DNA from: CAYMQB01 sp964392665
GTDB lineage: Bacteria; Hydrothermota; E44-bin80
Direction of reading: 5' to 3'
DNA length: 64,000 bases
Assembly: GCA_964392665.1 (NCBI GenBank)
Contig: CAYMQB010000007.1
Coordinates: forward strand, 19,254-83,253
Position numbers and translations under genes: made by a program. Below are positions 18,420 to 25,935 of this stretch, piece by piece. The notes under the pieces are model-generated. The model searched no databases and was not told the DNA's origin. It was given only the letters and a program-made list of their open reading frames with translations. Positions within the stretch are counted from its first letter, which is position 1. Every line of letters starts with the position of its first letter.

Positions 18420-19592
18420 ATGGTAAAAAAGCTTTTCGTTTTTTTCATTCTTTCATCCTTAATCGGATGCGCAACAACCCAGACCGTAAAAAAGGGGGAA
18501 CCACCAAAGAAAGAAGAAAAGACAGGTGAATGTAAAAAACACTTCAACATTGGCTTCGAATATCAAAAGATGAAAATGTGGGACGACGCAAGGATAAATT
18601 TTGAAAAGGCAATAACCTGCAGCACGACATACGTGGATGCTTACTTGGGGCTGGGTAAGGTATATATCGAAATACAGCAGTATGGTCTTGCTGAACAAAC
18701 ATATAATTCATTAATAGAGAATGTTCCAAAGACTATTAAAGGGTATACCGGTCTCGGTGCTTTGCTTGTAAAAATTTCGAGATACGACAAGGCAAAAGAG
18801 GTTTACGATGAGGCTGTTGCAATCGATTCAACAAATTCCAGTATCCATCACGGGATTGGATACATGTATGAGAAAATGAAGAAATACGAAAATGCAGAGA
18901 GACATTACCTGAAAGCTCATGAACTCGATCCTACGAACAGGGCAATTTCATACGCACTTTCCAAAATATTATTGAAATTGGATAAAAGTAGAGAAGCAAT
19001 TGCTCTTCTTGAAAAAATTGCAAAGGAATTTCCTAACGATATAGATGTTCGACTTACTCTGGGTGATGCATACTATGATATAAAAAACTACGCAAAGTCA
19101 CTGAAAGAATATTTATTTGTAGAACCAAAACTTAAAGAATTCGGAACAATATACATAAAGATAGCAAAATCATATGAGGGGCTCAGGAATTACTCTAAAG
19201 CGGCTGAGTACTTTGTTATCGGTATTTCAAAAAGCGAAAACAAGATAATCCCATACTACAATCTCATAAATATGTACCTCGCAAAGGTAAAAAACTATGG
19301 TAAAGCACAGAAATATATCACTGAAGCATTTGCAATCTCCCCAGGTGACCCTGCGCTCAACTGCATGAATGGGGACGTATACATTGGGTATGGTAATGGG
19401 GCAAGGGCAAGAGCAAAAAAAACAGGTAAGAAAAAAGACTATGAGACTGCAATTTCATACTACAAAACCTCTAAAGCGTGGTATGGAAAGGCTTTAGGAG
19501 ACCCAAAATGGTGCACATATGCAGGCAAGGCAATAAACTTAGCTGATGCGAAGATCAAAAATACAAAACAAGAAATGTGGTATGGCGATTAA
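18420..19592 (+). CDS. TPR-repeat lipoprotein
   Basis: Protein of 390 residues. The signal sequence ends in the lipobox SLIGC (Cys about residue 17), so it is probably anchored in the envelope. A short Lys/Glu/Pro linker follows. Residues about 40-330 carry seven or more tetratricopeptide repeats (for example AYLGLGKVYIEIQQYGLAEQ and IHHGIGYMYEKMKKYENAER). TPR lipoproteins act as assembly scaffolds, as in pilus or outer-membrane systems. AGGAGG precedes the ATG. It lies 13 bp after the pseudopilin-like gene. Confidence 0.85.
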   Translation: MVKKLFVFFILSSLIGCATTQTVKKGEPPKKEEKTGECKKHFNIGFEYQKMKMWDDARINFEKAITCSTTYVDAYLGLGKVYIEIQQYGLAEQTYNSLIENVPKTIKGYTGLGALLVKISRYDKAKEVYDEAVAIDSTNSSIHHGIGYMYEKMKKYENAERHYLKAHELDPTNRAISYALSKILLKLDKSREAIALLEKIAKEFPNDIDVRLTLGDAYYDIKNYAKSLKEYLFVEPKLKEFGTIYIKIAKSYEGLRNYSKAAEYFVIGISKSENKIIPYYNLINMYLAKVKNYGKAQKYITEAFAISPGDPALNCMNGDVYIGYGNGARARAKKTGKKKDYETAISYYKTSKAWYGKALGDPKWCTYAGKAINLADAKIKNTKQEMWYGD

Positions 19593-19609
19593 ATAAAAAA
19601 GGAGCCATT

Positions 19610-19960
19610 ATGGGCAAAAAGCTATTGTTTTTAATAATTTTGGCTTTAATTGTATATGGAATATGGTCAACAATAAACATGCTCGGAGTTAAAATTCGCT
19701 ACGGAAAAATCCTTGACTCAACAAAATCAATTGTGAAATACACTTCGAATGATACCGACCAAAAGATTCTAAGAAAACTGAAAAATAATGCTGAAGAGGC
19801 AGGCGTAACACTAACAGAAGAAGATATCGAAATATCAAGATTCGACAGTAATGACATCACGATTTACATATCGTATGCAGATAGTGCAATTTTACCTTTT
19901 TCTCTAAAAAAATTCTATTATGACCAGGAAATAGAAGTTTCCAAAGGCGATGTTGAATGA
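19610..19960 (+). CDS. small membrane-anchored protein, DUF4845-like
   Basis: Protein of 116 residues with one N-terminal membrane segment (about 5-23) and a small domain after it. The pattern of a helix, then GVTLTEEDIEISRF and a beta strand ITIYISYADSAILP, recalls the DUF4845 family, but I am not certain of it. I chose ATG 19610, which has GGAG six bases upstream, over a start inside the TPR gene. It overlaps the HNH gene by 4 bp. Confidence 0.65.
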   Translation: MGKKLLFLIILALIVYGIWSTINMLGVKIRYGKILDSTKSIVKYTSNDTDQKILRKLKNNAEEAGVTLTEEDIEISRFDSNDITIYISYADSAILPFSLKKFYYDQEIEVSKGDVE

Positions 19961-20481
19961 CACCAAATAACGCTCTTTCGCGAGAGGCTCTCATTCTTAA
20001 CCAGAACTACGAACCTTTGAGTGTTACGGAAGCCAAGAAAGCATTCGTAATTTTTTACCTTGGGAAGGCTCAAATTGTCGAGAGTTACAAGGGAATAAAA
20101 CTCAATACGGTAAGAAGCAGCTATCCAGTCCCAAGTATTGTCAGATTAAAAAAATATGTCAGCATATCACGAAGAACTATTTCCCCAACAAGAAGGAATA
20201 TTCTGAAAAGGGATGGATATAGATGTCAGTACTGTAGAACCAAAAATGGGCCTATGACTGTTGACCACATCATTCCCAAAACAATGCATGGTAAAGATAC
20301 CTGGGAAAATCTTGTATGTGCCTGCACAAAATGCAACACAAAAAAGGGTAATCGCACCCTAAGAGAATCTGGACTTGAGCTGATCCGTGCCCCAAGGAAA
20401 CCCCACTTTTTCTATCTTGTTCACAATATTGTAAACATTCCTGACCCAACCTGGCGGCCCTATCTTTTTCTTGATCCGTAA
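19957..20481 (+). CDS. HNH endonuclease family protein
   Basis: Protein of 174 residues. The N-terminal part (ALILNQNYEPLSVTEAKKA) is typical of a widespread bacterial HNH family. The nuclease domain at about 75-140 has zinc-knuckle cysteines CQYC and CTKC and the active-site core MTVDHIIPK with the following ENLVCAC. The family is common outside mobile elements and restriction systems, and its physiological role is not established. It is translationally coupled to the small membrane protein and precedes the Omp85 gene by 9 bp. Confidence 0.88.
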   Translation: MTPNNALSREALILNQNYEPLSVTEAKKAFVIFYLGKAQIVESYKGIKLNTVRSSYPVPSIVRLKKYVSISRRTISPTRRNILKRDGYRCQYCRTKNGPMTVDHIIPKTMHGKDTWENLVCACTKCNTKKGNRTLRESGLELIRAPRKPHFFYLVHNIVNIPDPTWRPYLFLDP

Positions 20482-20490
20482 ATAAGAAGA

Positions 20491-22143
20491 ATGGGTTTGC
20501 TTATACTTTTTCTTTTTAACTCTTTCTCTTCATTAAATTCTTCTCCTATAATTAAAATCGAAGGAAACAGACATTTCTCGGATTCTGAAATAATACATAC
20601 ACTTGACATCCCCGAATCTCAACAATCTTTGGCATCAAGGTTACCTGACTATGCACAAAAGATAATTTCCCTATACAAGAGTGAAGGTTATCTAAAAGTA
20701 GAGGTTGCGTGCGAAATAAGCGATAATACAGTTTTCGTGCACATCTCCGAAGGAATTCTTTATAGGATGGGAAAAATTACATTCAGTGGCAATAAATTCA
20801 TAAAAGACGATAGACTTGATAAATTTTTTATATTCGATAGAAACCAAACATTTCACAAAATTTATTTTGATAGGAGCGTGGAAGAAATACTCATTTTCTA
20901 TGGAAATAGAGGGTTCCCTTTTGCAAAGATCGTGCCTTCCTCTTTCTATCTTGAAAATGACAAACTAAACATCGATTTGGAAATTGAAGAAGGACCAAGG
21001 CTAAAATGGGGAGAAACTACAATCTCTGGTAACGCGATTACAAAAACATATGTCATAGGAAAACAGATGAGAATTCCCATAGGAAGGTACTTTTCAGAAG
21101 AGCAGTTTGACTTAAGCCGCGCCTGGCTCGACAAACTCTCTTTCATCGAACTAACAGACGAATTTGCACTTATAAGAGGGCAACAATCGGGAACGGTTAG
21201 TATTCTTGCTCGTTTCAAAGAGAAAAAATCCAACAGGATTGGCGGAATAGTTGGATATATACCTCAGGAGGAAAACACAAAGGGCGGTTTCATTGGCTCG
21301 TTTTCTGCTCTCTTTCTAAACCTATTCGGTACCGCAAGGTTTTTAAGTGTACGGTGGGAGAAGCACATCCCTCCGTATACAGAACTCGAACTCTCATATA
21401 CCGAACCATGGATATTGAATAGTTATTTTAGCGCAACATCATCCCTTTCGCACTTGATCCAGGACACACTTTACAGTTTCTCAAAAGCGAATCTTGAAGC
21501 AAAAACAGATATATCACTTAATCTTTCACTTGGAATCATAACTGGATGGGAACATTTCGTTCCAGCAACCACAAATATGAAAGAATCGAGGAAATATACC
21601 GTCGCTTCAAATGTTGTATTTTCGAATGTAGATTATGTAGCCAATGCATTGCGTGGAATAGATTATTCATTCTATACAGAATACGGTAGAAAATCATCTG
21701 AAAACATAATGAAATTTACCGTCGAACTCTTGAATATCATACCGATATTTTCAAACAATACCATTTCCGTGCTTTTCTCAGGCAAATCTATGAGAACAAA
21801 TAATCCACCACTACCGGAATACGAACAATTCGCTCTGGGTGGTTACAAAAGTTTGCGCGGTTATAGGGAAAAGCAATTCAGAACGACACAAATGCTTAGA
21901 TTGAGTCCGGAATTTTCTTATCTATTATCAAAAATGTCAAGACTCTATCTGTTCTACGATTGTGCATACTTTGAAACATCAAATTATGAAACTGCGGAAA
22001 CTAAAAAATATTTCAAGGACGCTTACGGTATGGGTGCAAAACTTTCATCCCGCATAGGTATAATCTCTATCGAATACGCTTTGGGTGAAGAGAGAACTTT
22101 TATGAAGGGGAAAATCCATATCGGCTTGGACAGCGTCTTTTAA
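20491..22143 (+). CDS. Omp85-family outer-membrane protein (BamA/TamA-like)
   Basis: Protein of 550 residues with a signal peptide. POTRA-like repeats cover about 20-250 (IIKIEGNRHFSDSEIIHTL, YRMGKITFSGNKFIKDDRL, LKWGETTISGNAITKTYVIG), and a C-terminal Omp85 barrel covers about 260-550. The barrel has the conserved GGYKSLRGYREKQF segment, the equivalent of the VRGF/Y substrate motif of BamA loop 6. At 550 residues with about three POTRAs it is shorter than BamA (usually about 800), so it is more likely TamA-like or a specialised assembly factor. Its 3' end overlaps the convergent deiminase gene by 44 bp. Confidence 0.88.
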   Translation: MGLLILFLFNSFSSLNSSPIIKIEGNRHFSDSEIIHTLDIPESQQSLASRLPDYAQKIISLYKSEGYLKVEVACEISDNTVFVHISEGILYRMGKITFSGNKFIKDDRLDKFFIFDRNQTFHKIYFDRSVEEILIFYGNRGFPFAKIVPSSFYLENDKLNIDLEIEEGPRLKWGETTISGNAITKTYVIGKQMRIPIGRYFSEEQFDLSRAWLDKLSFIELTDEFALIRGQQSGTVSILARFKEKKSNRIGGIVGYIPQEENTKGGFIGSFSALFLNLFGTARFLSVRWEKHIPPYTELELSYTEPWILNSYFSATSSLSHLIQDTLYSFSKANLEAKTDISLNLSLGIITGWEHFVPATTNMKESRKYTVASNVVFSNVDYVANALRGIDYSFYTEYGRKSSENIMKFTVELLNIIPIFSNNTISVLFSGKSMRTNNPPLPEYEQFALGGYKSLRGYREKQFRTTQMLRLSPEFSYLLSKMSRLYLFYDCAYFETSNYETAETKKYFKDAYGMGAKLSSRIGIISIEYALGEERTFMKGKIHIGLDSVF

Positions 22144-23842
22144 TCAACAATACTTTCCCTTTTTTTCTCCCTCTATCTGTTTTGACGGAATAGAAATATA
22201 TACCCTGTGTTAATTCCCGATTTCTGTTGTCGGACAAGTTCCACTCAACGGTGTGTTTCCCAGATTTAAATAGTCCATCTTCCAAAACCTTAACACTTTG
22301 ACCGAGTATGTTGTAAATTTCTATCCTTACATTCGTTTCCTCTTTTAGATTTATTGAGAACGTCAGCTTGGTGCTAACAGGATTCGGGAAAATTGAGAAA
22401 GCAAGGCTGCTCTTTGTTAAACTATCTTCGGCAACTCCAACTCCCGGAGCAACAAGAAAAGAGTAGAGATGGGGCGGCACATCAACAGGGGAAGTCCTTC
22501 TGATATTATCAGTGTTCTTTGCATGCAGGTAATAGTAAACAGTATCACCTTGAGACTGTGCGGGAATATAGCCGTCATAGACTCCCAACGAACCGCTCAC
22601 CGCGCTCAAAGGTGTTGCAGTAAAAGTGGGAGCACTGTTAACCTTATAAAAAACGAGTGTAGACTCAGCTAGCACAGTGCTTGATGAAATAATCTGTGCT
22701 CTAACCCTGTAAGGATTCAGTGTATCGTTCGTTGAATCTGGCAAAGGCTCGTGTTTTATGTGAATATATTTGCTACTCGGTGCCTGCATTGTAATACAAT
22801 GGATTGCACCACCTGAACCGGACATCGCGGAACAATCTATTCCAACCACTTCATAGTAGGGTAAGAGTTGTTCGTAGATAAATAATGCCGTATCATCCTC
22901 GGGCTCTCCCCAGAGAGGAACAAGCACTTTGTTGTCAACCATTAACGAATTTAAGTATGTGGGGGGTGCATCGGACGTAGAGTAAGGCATTGGAATCCTC
23001 GCAATACGATAGTTAAAACCTTCTCTATTTTTGCATCTTGCGATTGAATCGGCATTCTGATTCAAGAGATCGTGATTTGGATGACCCGATGCATACTCTC
23101 CTACCATCACGAGGGTATCATTTAGAATCTTGGTCCATAGGTCAATGTGACCCGTGTATTCTGTATTCATCCTCTGAAGCACAATAAGTTGCTCCAATCC
23201 GCTGTATGCGAGCATAAATGAATCGATCTCTTGATGGCTATATCCAGGATTCTCTTGGTATATCAGGTTACTTGCGAAACCGGTCCCCAGACCATCCACC
23301 ATAAAATTACCTCCAGGATGTTCCAGTGGCGAACCGTAAACTGGAATACTCCAGGCATTTCCAATACGCCATGGAATCGTATCATCAAGGGGTCTGGGAC
23401 GGTTATATATAAAATCAACTATACCCTGTGCATTATCTTCTTTTCTCATAAACCATGGTCCATAATCCCGACTCCATATTGAATTGCGTGGCCAGATATA
23501 AAACGTTACTGAATCCAGTGGAACTCCATTGTTCTGCAAGTAATTTGTAATATTGTTCTTTTCACTATTGCTACCTGCGATTATGTAAATTTTCGATACA
23601 GCCACAACCTCCCGAACAATCTCCCGGAAAACCGAGTTATAATAACCATACAACCAGGTAACGAAAACACCTTCCAATGGTTCGAACTCTCCTGGTGTTT
23701 CTACCCAACCAGAAGGAGGTACTGTAATAATGTGATTTTTTCCTATTTCGTCAATCTTCGAAGTTTCTTCAGCTGTCATTGCTTGAGGAAGAAAAACATC
23801 GTTTGGCTGTCCTACTAACATTAAAATAAATAAAAATACCAT
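22100..23842 (-). CDS. secreted agmatine/peptidyl-arginine deiminase with sorting domain
   Basis: Protein of 580 residues. A short hydrophobic start serves as a signal peptide but has no basic residue. The guanidino-group hydrolase domain covers about 45-370 with catalytic elements WSRDYGPWF (Asp), GHIDLW (His) and SGSGGAIHCITMQ (Cys), as in agmatine deiminase and the Porphyromonas peptidyl-arginine deiminase. An Ig-like region follows. The last 90 or so residues form a type IX-style sorting domain (FSIFPNPVSTKL, IYNILGQSVKVL, GIYFYSVKTD). After the usual end KVLLIK there are 12 extra residues, encoded over the tail of the Omp85 gene. It probably makes citrulline residues or carbamoylputrescine outside the cell. 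GGAGG precedes the ATG. Confidence 0.88.
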   Translation of the reverse strand: MVFLFILMLVGQPNDVFLPQAMTAEETSKIDEIGKNHIITVPPSGWVETPGEFEPLEGVFVTWLYGYYNSVFREIVREVVAVSKIYIIAGSNSEKNNITNYLQNNGVPLDSVTFYIWPRNSIWSRDYGPWFMRKEDNAQGIVDFIYNRPRPLDDTIPWRIGNAWSIPVYGSPLEHPGGNFMVDGLGTGFASNLIYQENPGYSHQEIDSFMLAYSGLEQLIVLQRMNTEYTGHIDLWTKILNDTLVMVGEYASGHPNHDLLNQNADSIARCKNREGFNYRIARIPMPYSTSDAPPTYLNSLMVDNKVLVPLWGEPEDDTALFIYEQLLPYYEVVGIDCSAMSGSGGAIHCITMQAPSSKYIHIKHEPLPDSTNDTLNPYRVRAQIISSSTVLAESTLVFYKVNSAPTFTATPLSAVSGSLGVYDGYIPAQSQGDTVYYYLHAKNTDNIRRTSPVDVPPHLYSFLVAPGVGVAEDSLTKSSLAFSIFPNPVSTKLTFSINLKEETNVRIEIYNILGQSVKVLEDGLFKSGKHTVEWNLSDNRNRELTQGIYFYSVKTDRGRKKGKVLLIKRRCPSRYGFSPS

Positions 23843-23895
23843 ACAGCCTCCTTTATTCTTTTAGTGACTCTACCTGTCCTAATTCACTAAAGATA

Positions 23896-23923
23896 ATAAT
23901 ACGTAAAAAAATAAAAATGTCAA
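23896..23923 (-). promoter_or_regulatory. deiminase promoter, TTGACA-16-TATTAT
   Basis: On the minus strand TTGACA is at 23923-23918 and TATTAT at 23901-23896, spacer 16 bp. Its -35 lies 10 bp from the -35 of the divergent AbiE promoter, so the two could compete for polymerase. Confidence 0.55.
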
Positions 23924-23933
23924 GAAAAAATAC

Positions 23934-23962
23934 TTGACAAAACGGATTTTATAATGTATGAT
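23934..23962 (+). promoter_or_regulatory. abiE promoter, TTGACA-17-TATGAT
   Basis: TTGACA at 23934-23939 and TATGAT at 23957-23962 with an ideal 17-bp spacer. The first possible ATG (23958) lies in the -10 itself, so translation must start downstream. AbiEi antitoxins commonly repress their own promoter, so an operator here is likely but none was identified. Confidence 0.65.
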
Positions 23963-23999
23963 TATTTCTGTAAATTGTGAATTATCACAATCTTTGGAA

Positions 24000-24635
24000 A
24001 TGACATATTTAGAGTTTAAAAATATGTTTAGAGATTTCCCGCTTATATCATCAAGTCATCTCTTCAATGTTACCCGAAAACCGACCGCCCTAAGATGGAA
24101 TTTGGTGCAATGGCAGAAGAAAGGACTGGTTATTAAGCTAAAAAGGGGATTATATATCCTCAATGAAAAGGACAGAAAAATCCACCCATCAAGAACTTTT
24201 ATTGCAAACTCTCTATATTCGCCCTCGTATGTCACTAATGAATATGCACTTGGATACTACGGTCTAATTCCAGAAATGGTGATAGACCTTACGTCTGTTA
24301 CTACAAAAAAGACAAAAACATTTCAAAACGCATTTGGAACTTTCCTCTATCAACACTTAAAACAGGACTTATTCTTTGGATTTACTAAGGTTATGGATGA
24401 AAATCGTTTCCCGGTATTTATTGCGGAACCAGAGAAGGCTATACTTGATTTTATTTACCTCCACCAGAAGGACTTCAAGAATAAAGGAAAGGATATCTTC
24501 GTGCTCTCTTATCGTTTTCAAAACCTTGAAAGATTGAAAAAGAGTAAACTGATGTATTTTGCAAAAAAATATGGCAATAATATGGTTTTAGATAAAACAT
24601 TCAATCTGTTAAGTTTTATGAAGGAAGGGGAATAA
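24000..24635 (+). CDS. AbiEi-type antitoxin / transcriptional regulator
   Basis: Antitoxin half of a type IV toxin-antitoxin (abortive infection E) system, 211 residues. The N-terminal part is a winged-helix-like domain (TALRWNLVQWQKKGLVIKLKRGLYIL), and the C-terminal domain is typical of the AbiEi family (YVTNEYALGYYGLIPE, then AEPEKAILDFIYL). I chose ATG 24000 (MTYLEFKNMF) because the earlier ATG 23958 is inside the promoter. It is followed after 4 bp by the toxin gene. Confidence 0.85.
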   Translation: MTYLEFKNMFRDFPLISSSHLFNVTRKPTALRWNLVQWQKKGLVIKLKRGLYILNEKDRKIHPSRTFIANSLYSPSYVTNEYALGYYGLIPEMVIDLTSVTTKKTKTFQNAFGTFLYQHLKQDLFFGFTKVMDENRFPVFIAEPEKAILDFIYLHQKDFKNKGKDIFVLSYRFQNLERLKKSKLMYFAKKYGNNMVLDKTFNLLSFMKEGE

Positions 24636-24639
24636 TGCT

Positions 24640-25431
24640 ATGATAGATTTAATTAAAAACATTCTATTAGAAATTCAAAGTCGCGAGGCAAAAATCCACA
24701 AGACAAGGGAGTTTTTGCAATTACTCCTTTTAAAGATACTATATGATTCTGGATATTTCAAAAATCTTGCCTTCTGTGACGGTACGGCTCTAAGAGTGCT
24801 CTATAATTCAAAAAGATTTTCGGAAGACCTTGACTTTTCACTCATTAATAAGGAAAGGTATAATTTTGCTGGCCTCGTAGATAAAGTTGTTTATCAGTTA
24901 GAGAAAAATGGATTTTCCACAGATGTTAAAAAGAGAAAGGAGAAAACAGTCCAATCCGCAATGATTAAATTTAAGCATATTTTATTTGTACTGGGATTAT
25001 CTAATTTAAAAAGTGAAAAACTCTTCATCAGATTTGAAGTAGATTCTAATCCACCGAAAGGCTGGAATACTGAAATCTCATTAGTGAACAAGGATTTCGT
25101 TTTTACAGTAACACATTTCGATATTCCTTCCCTTTTTGCAACTAAACTTCATGCCTGTTTTTATAGAAAATACACGAAAGGCAGAGATTTTTATGACCTT
25201 CTCTGGTATCTCGGGAAAAGGGCGCTTCCTAATTTTGAGCTCCTCAATAATGCCATAGAGCAAACCGAACATAAAAAGATAAATATACAAAAAGGTAATT
25301 TTAAGGGTTTCTTGCAAGAAAGATTGGCTAATATTGATTTTGCAACAGTTAGAAAAGATGTAGAAAGGTTTATAGAAGATAAAAACGAACTCAGATTACT
25401 GGATAAAGATTTAATTCTAAAACTTATTTAA
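24640..25431 (+). CDS. AbiEii-type nucleotidyltransferase toxin
   Basis: Toxin half of the AbiE pair, 263 residues, DUF1814 nucleotidyltransferase. Characteristic motifs are FCDGTALRVLYNSKRFSEDLDFSL (GG/GT...S motif with the two metal Asp residues), RFEVDSNPPKG and DIPSLFATKLHACFYRKYTKGRDFYDLLWYL. AbiEii/MenT-type toxins transfer nucleotides, in known cases to tRNA ends, and halt growth. AAGGAAGGGG precedes the ATG by nine bases. The gene appears intact. Confidence 0.88.
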   Translation: MIDLIKNILLEIQSREAKIHKTREFLQLLLLKILYDSGYFKNLAFCDGTALRVLYNSKRFSEDLDFSLINKERYNFAGLVDKVVYQLEKNGFSTDVKKRKEKTVQSAMIKFKHILFVLGLSNLKSEKLFIRFEVDSNPPKGWNTEISLVNKDFVFTVTHFDIPSLFATKLHACFYRKYTKGRDFYDLLWYLGKRALPNFELLNNAIEQTEHKKINIQKGNFKGFLQERLANIDFATVRKDVERFIEDKNELRLLDKDLILKLI

Positions 25432-25476
25432 GTCTCCCGTATTCCCCAGAAGCTCGGTAATCATAATTCTTATGTT

Positions 25477-25920
25477 TTACTGCAGAGTTGCTCTCCACGG
25501 CTTTACCCAGAAACCGGTTAACTTACCCTTACCATCCAGCACAACACGCACTTCTGCATTCTGATTCTTTGAGAATTCACCCTTGAATCTGAAAATATAA
25601 AGCAAAGGTTTTTCCTTAGTTACCCAGGTTTCGGCATACTCCATTGATTTATACTCTCCAACTATTCCCATAAGTATTTCATAGCTTTTCTTTTGATTTT
25701 CCGGTGTATATTTCGAACGCATAACTCTTGTTGCTTCTTCTCCAAGAGACTCAAACCGACCTTCTCGCTGGGCTACGAGAAGATCATTTCCAATTTCCTC
25801 TGCGGTTGCTTTCATTGTTGCATTTACGTTTGACTCTGCAATTTTCTCGAAGTTCGAGCTGCAACCAGAAAATAATGCAAAAATAAACAAAATTAGCATC
25901 AAAATCGAATTCTCTTTCAC
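25477..25920 (-). CDS. small lipoprotein, DUF3887-like
   Basis: Protein of 147 residues starting at GTG with AAGGAG upstream. The signal sequence ends in the lipobox LFSGC. The mature part (YKSMEYAETWVTKEKPLLYIFRFKG, then VRVVLDGKGKLTGFWV) resembles DUF3887-type domains, small alpha+beta modules often fused to exported hydrolases. The function is unknown. It follows the aminopeptidase gene by 15 bp. Confidence 0.7.
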   Translation of the reverse strand: MKENSILMLILFIFALFSGCSSNFEKIAESNVNATMKATAEEIGNDLLVAQREGRFESLGEEATRVMRSKYTPENQKKSYEILMGIVGEYKSMEYAETWVTKEKPLLYIFRFKGEFSKNQNAEVRVVLDGKGKLTGFWVKPWRATLQ

Positions 25921-25935
25921 TTCTCTACTCCTTTT

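Noticed and set aside
20491..23842. Frameshifted single gene at the Omp85/deiminase junction
   Set aside because: The two genes are on opposite strands and both are complete; the overlap is convergent.
23958..23999. Longer AbiEi start at ATG 23958
   Set aside because: This ATG is part of the -10 hexamer, so it would not be in the transcript as a usable start.
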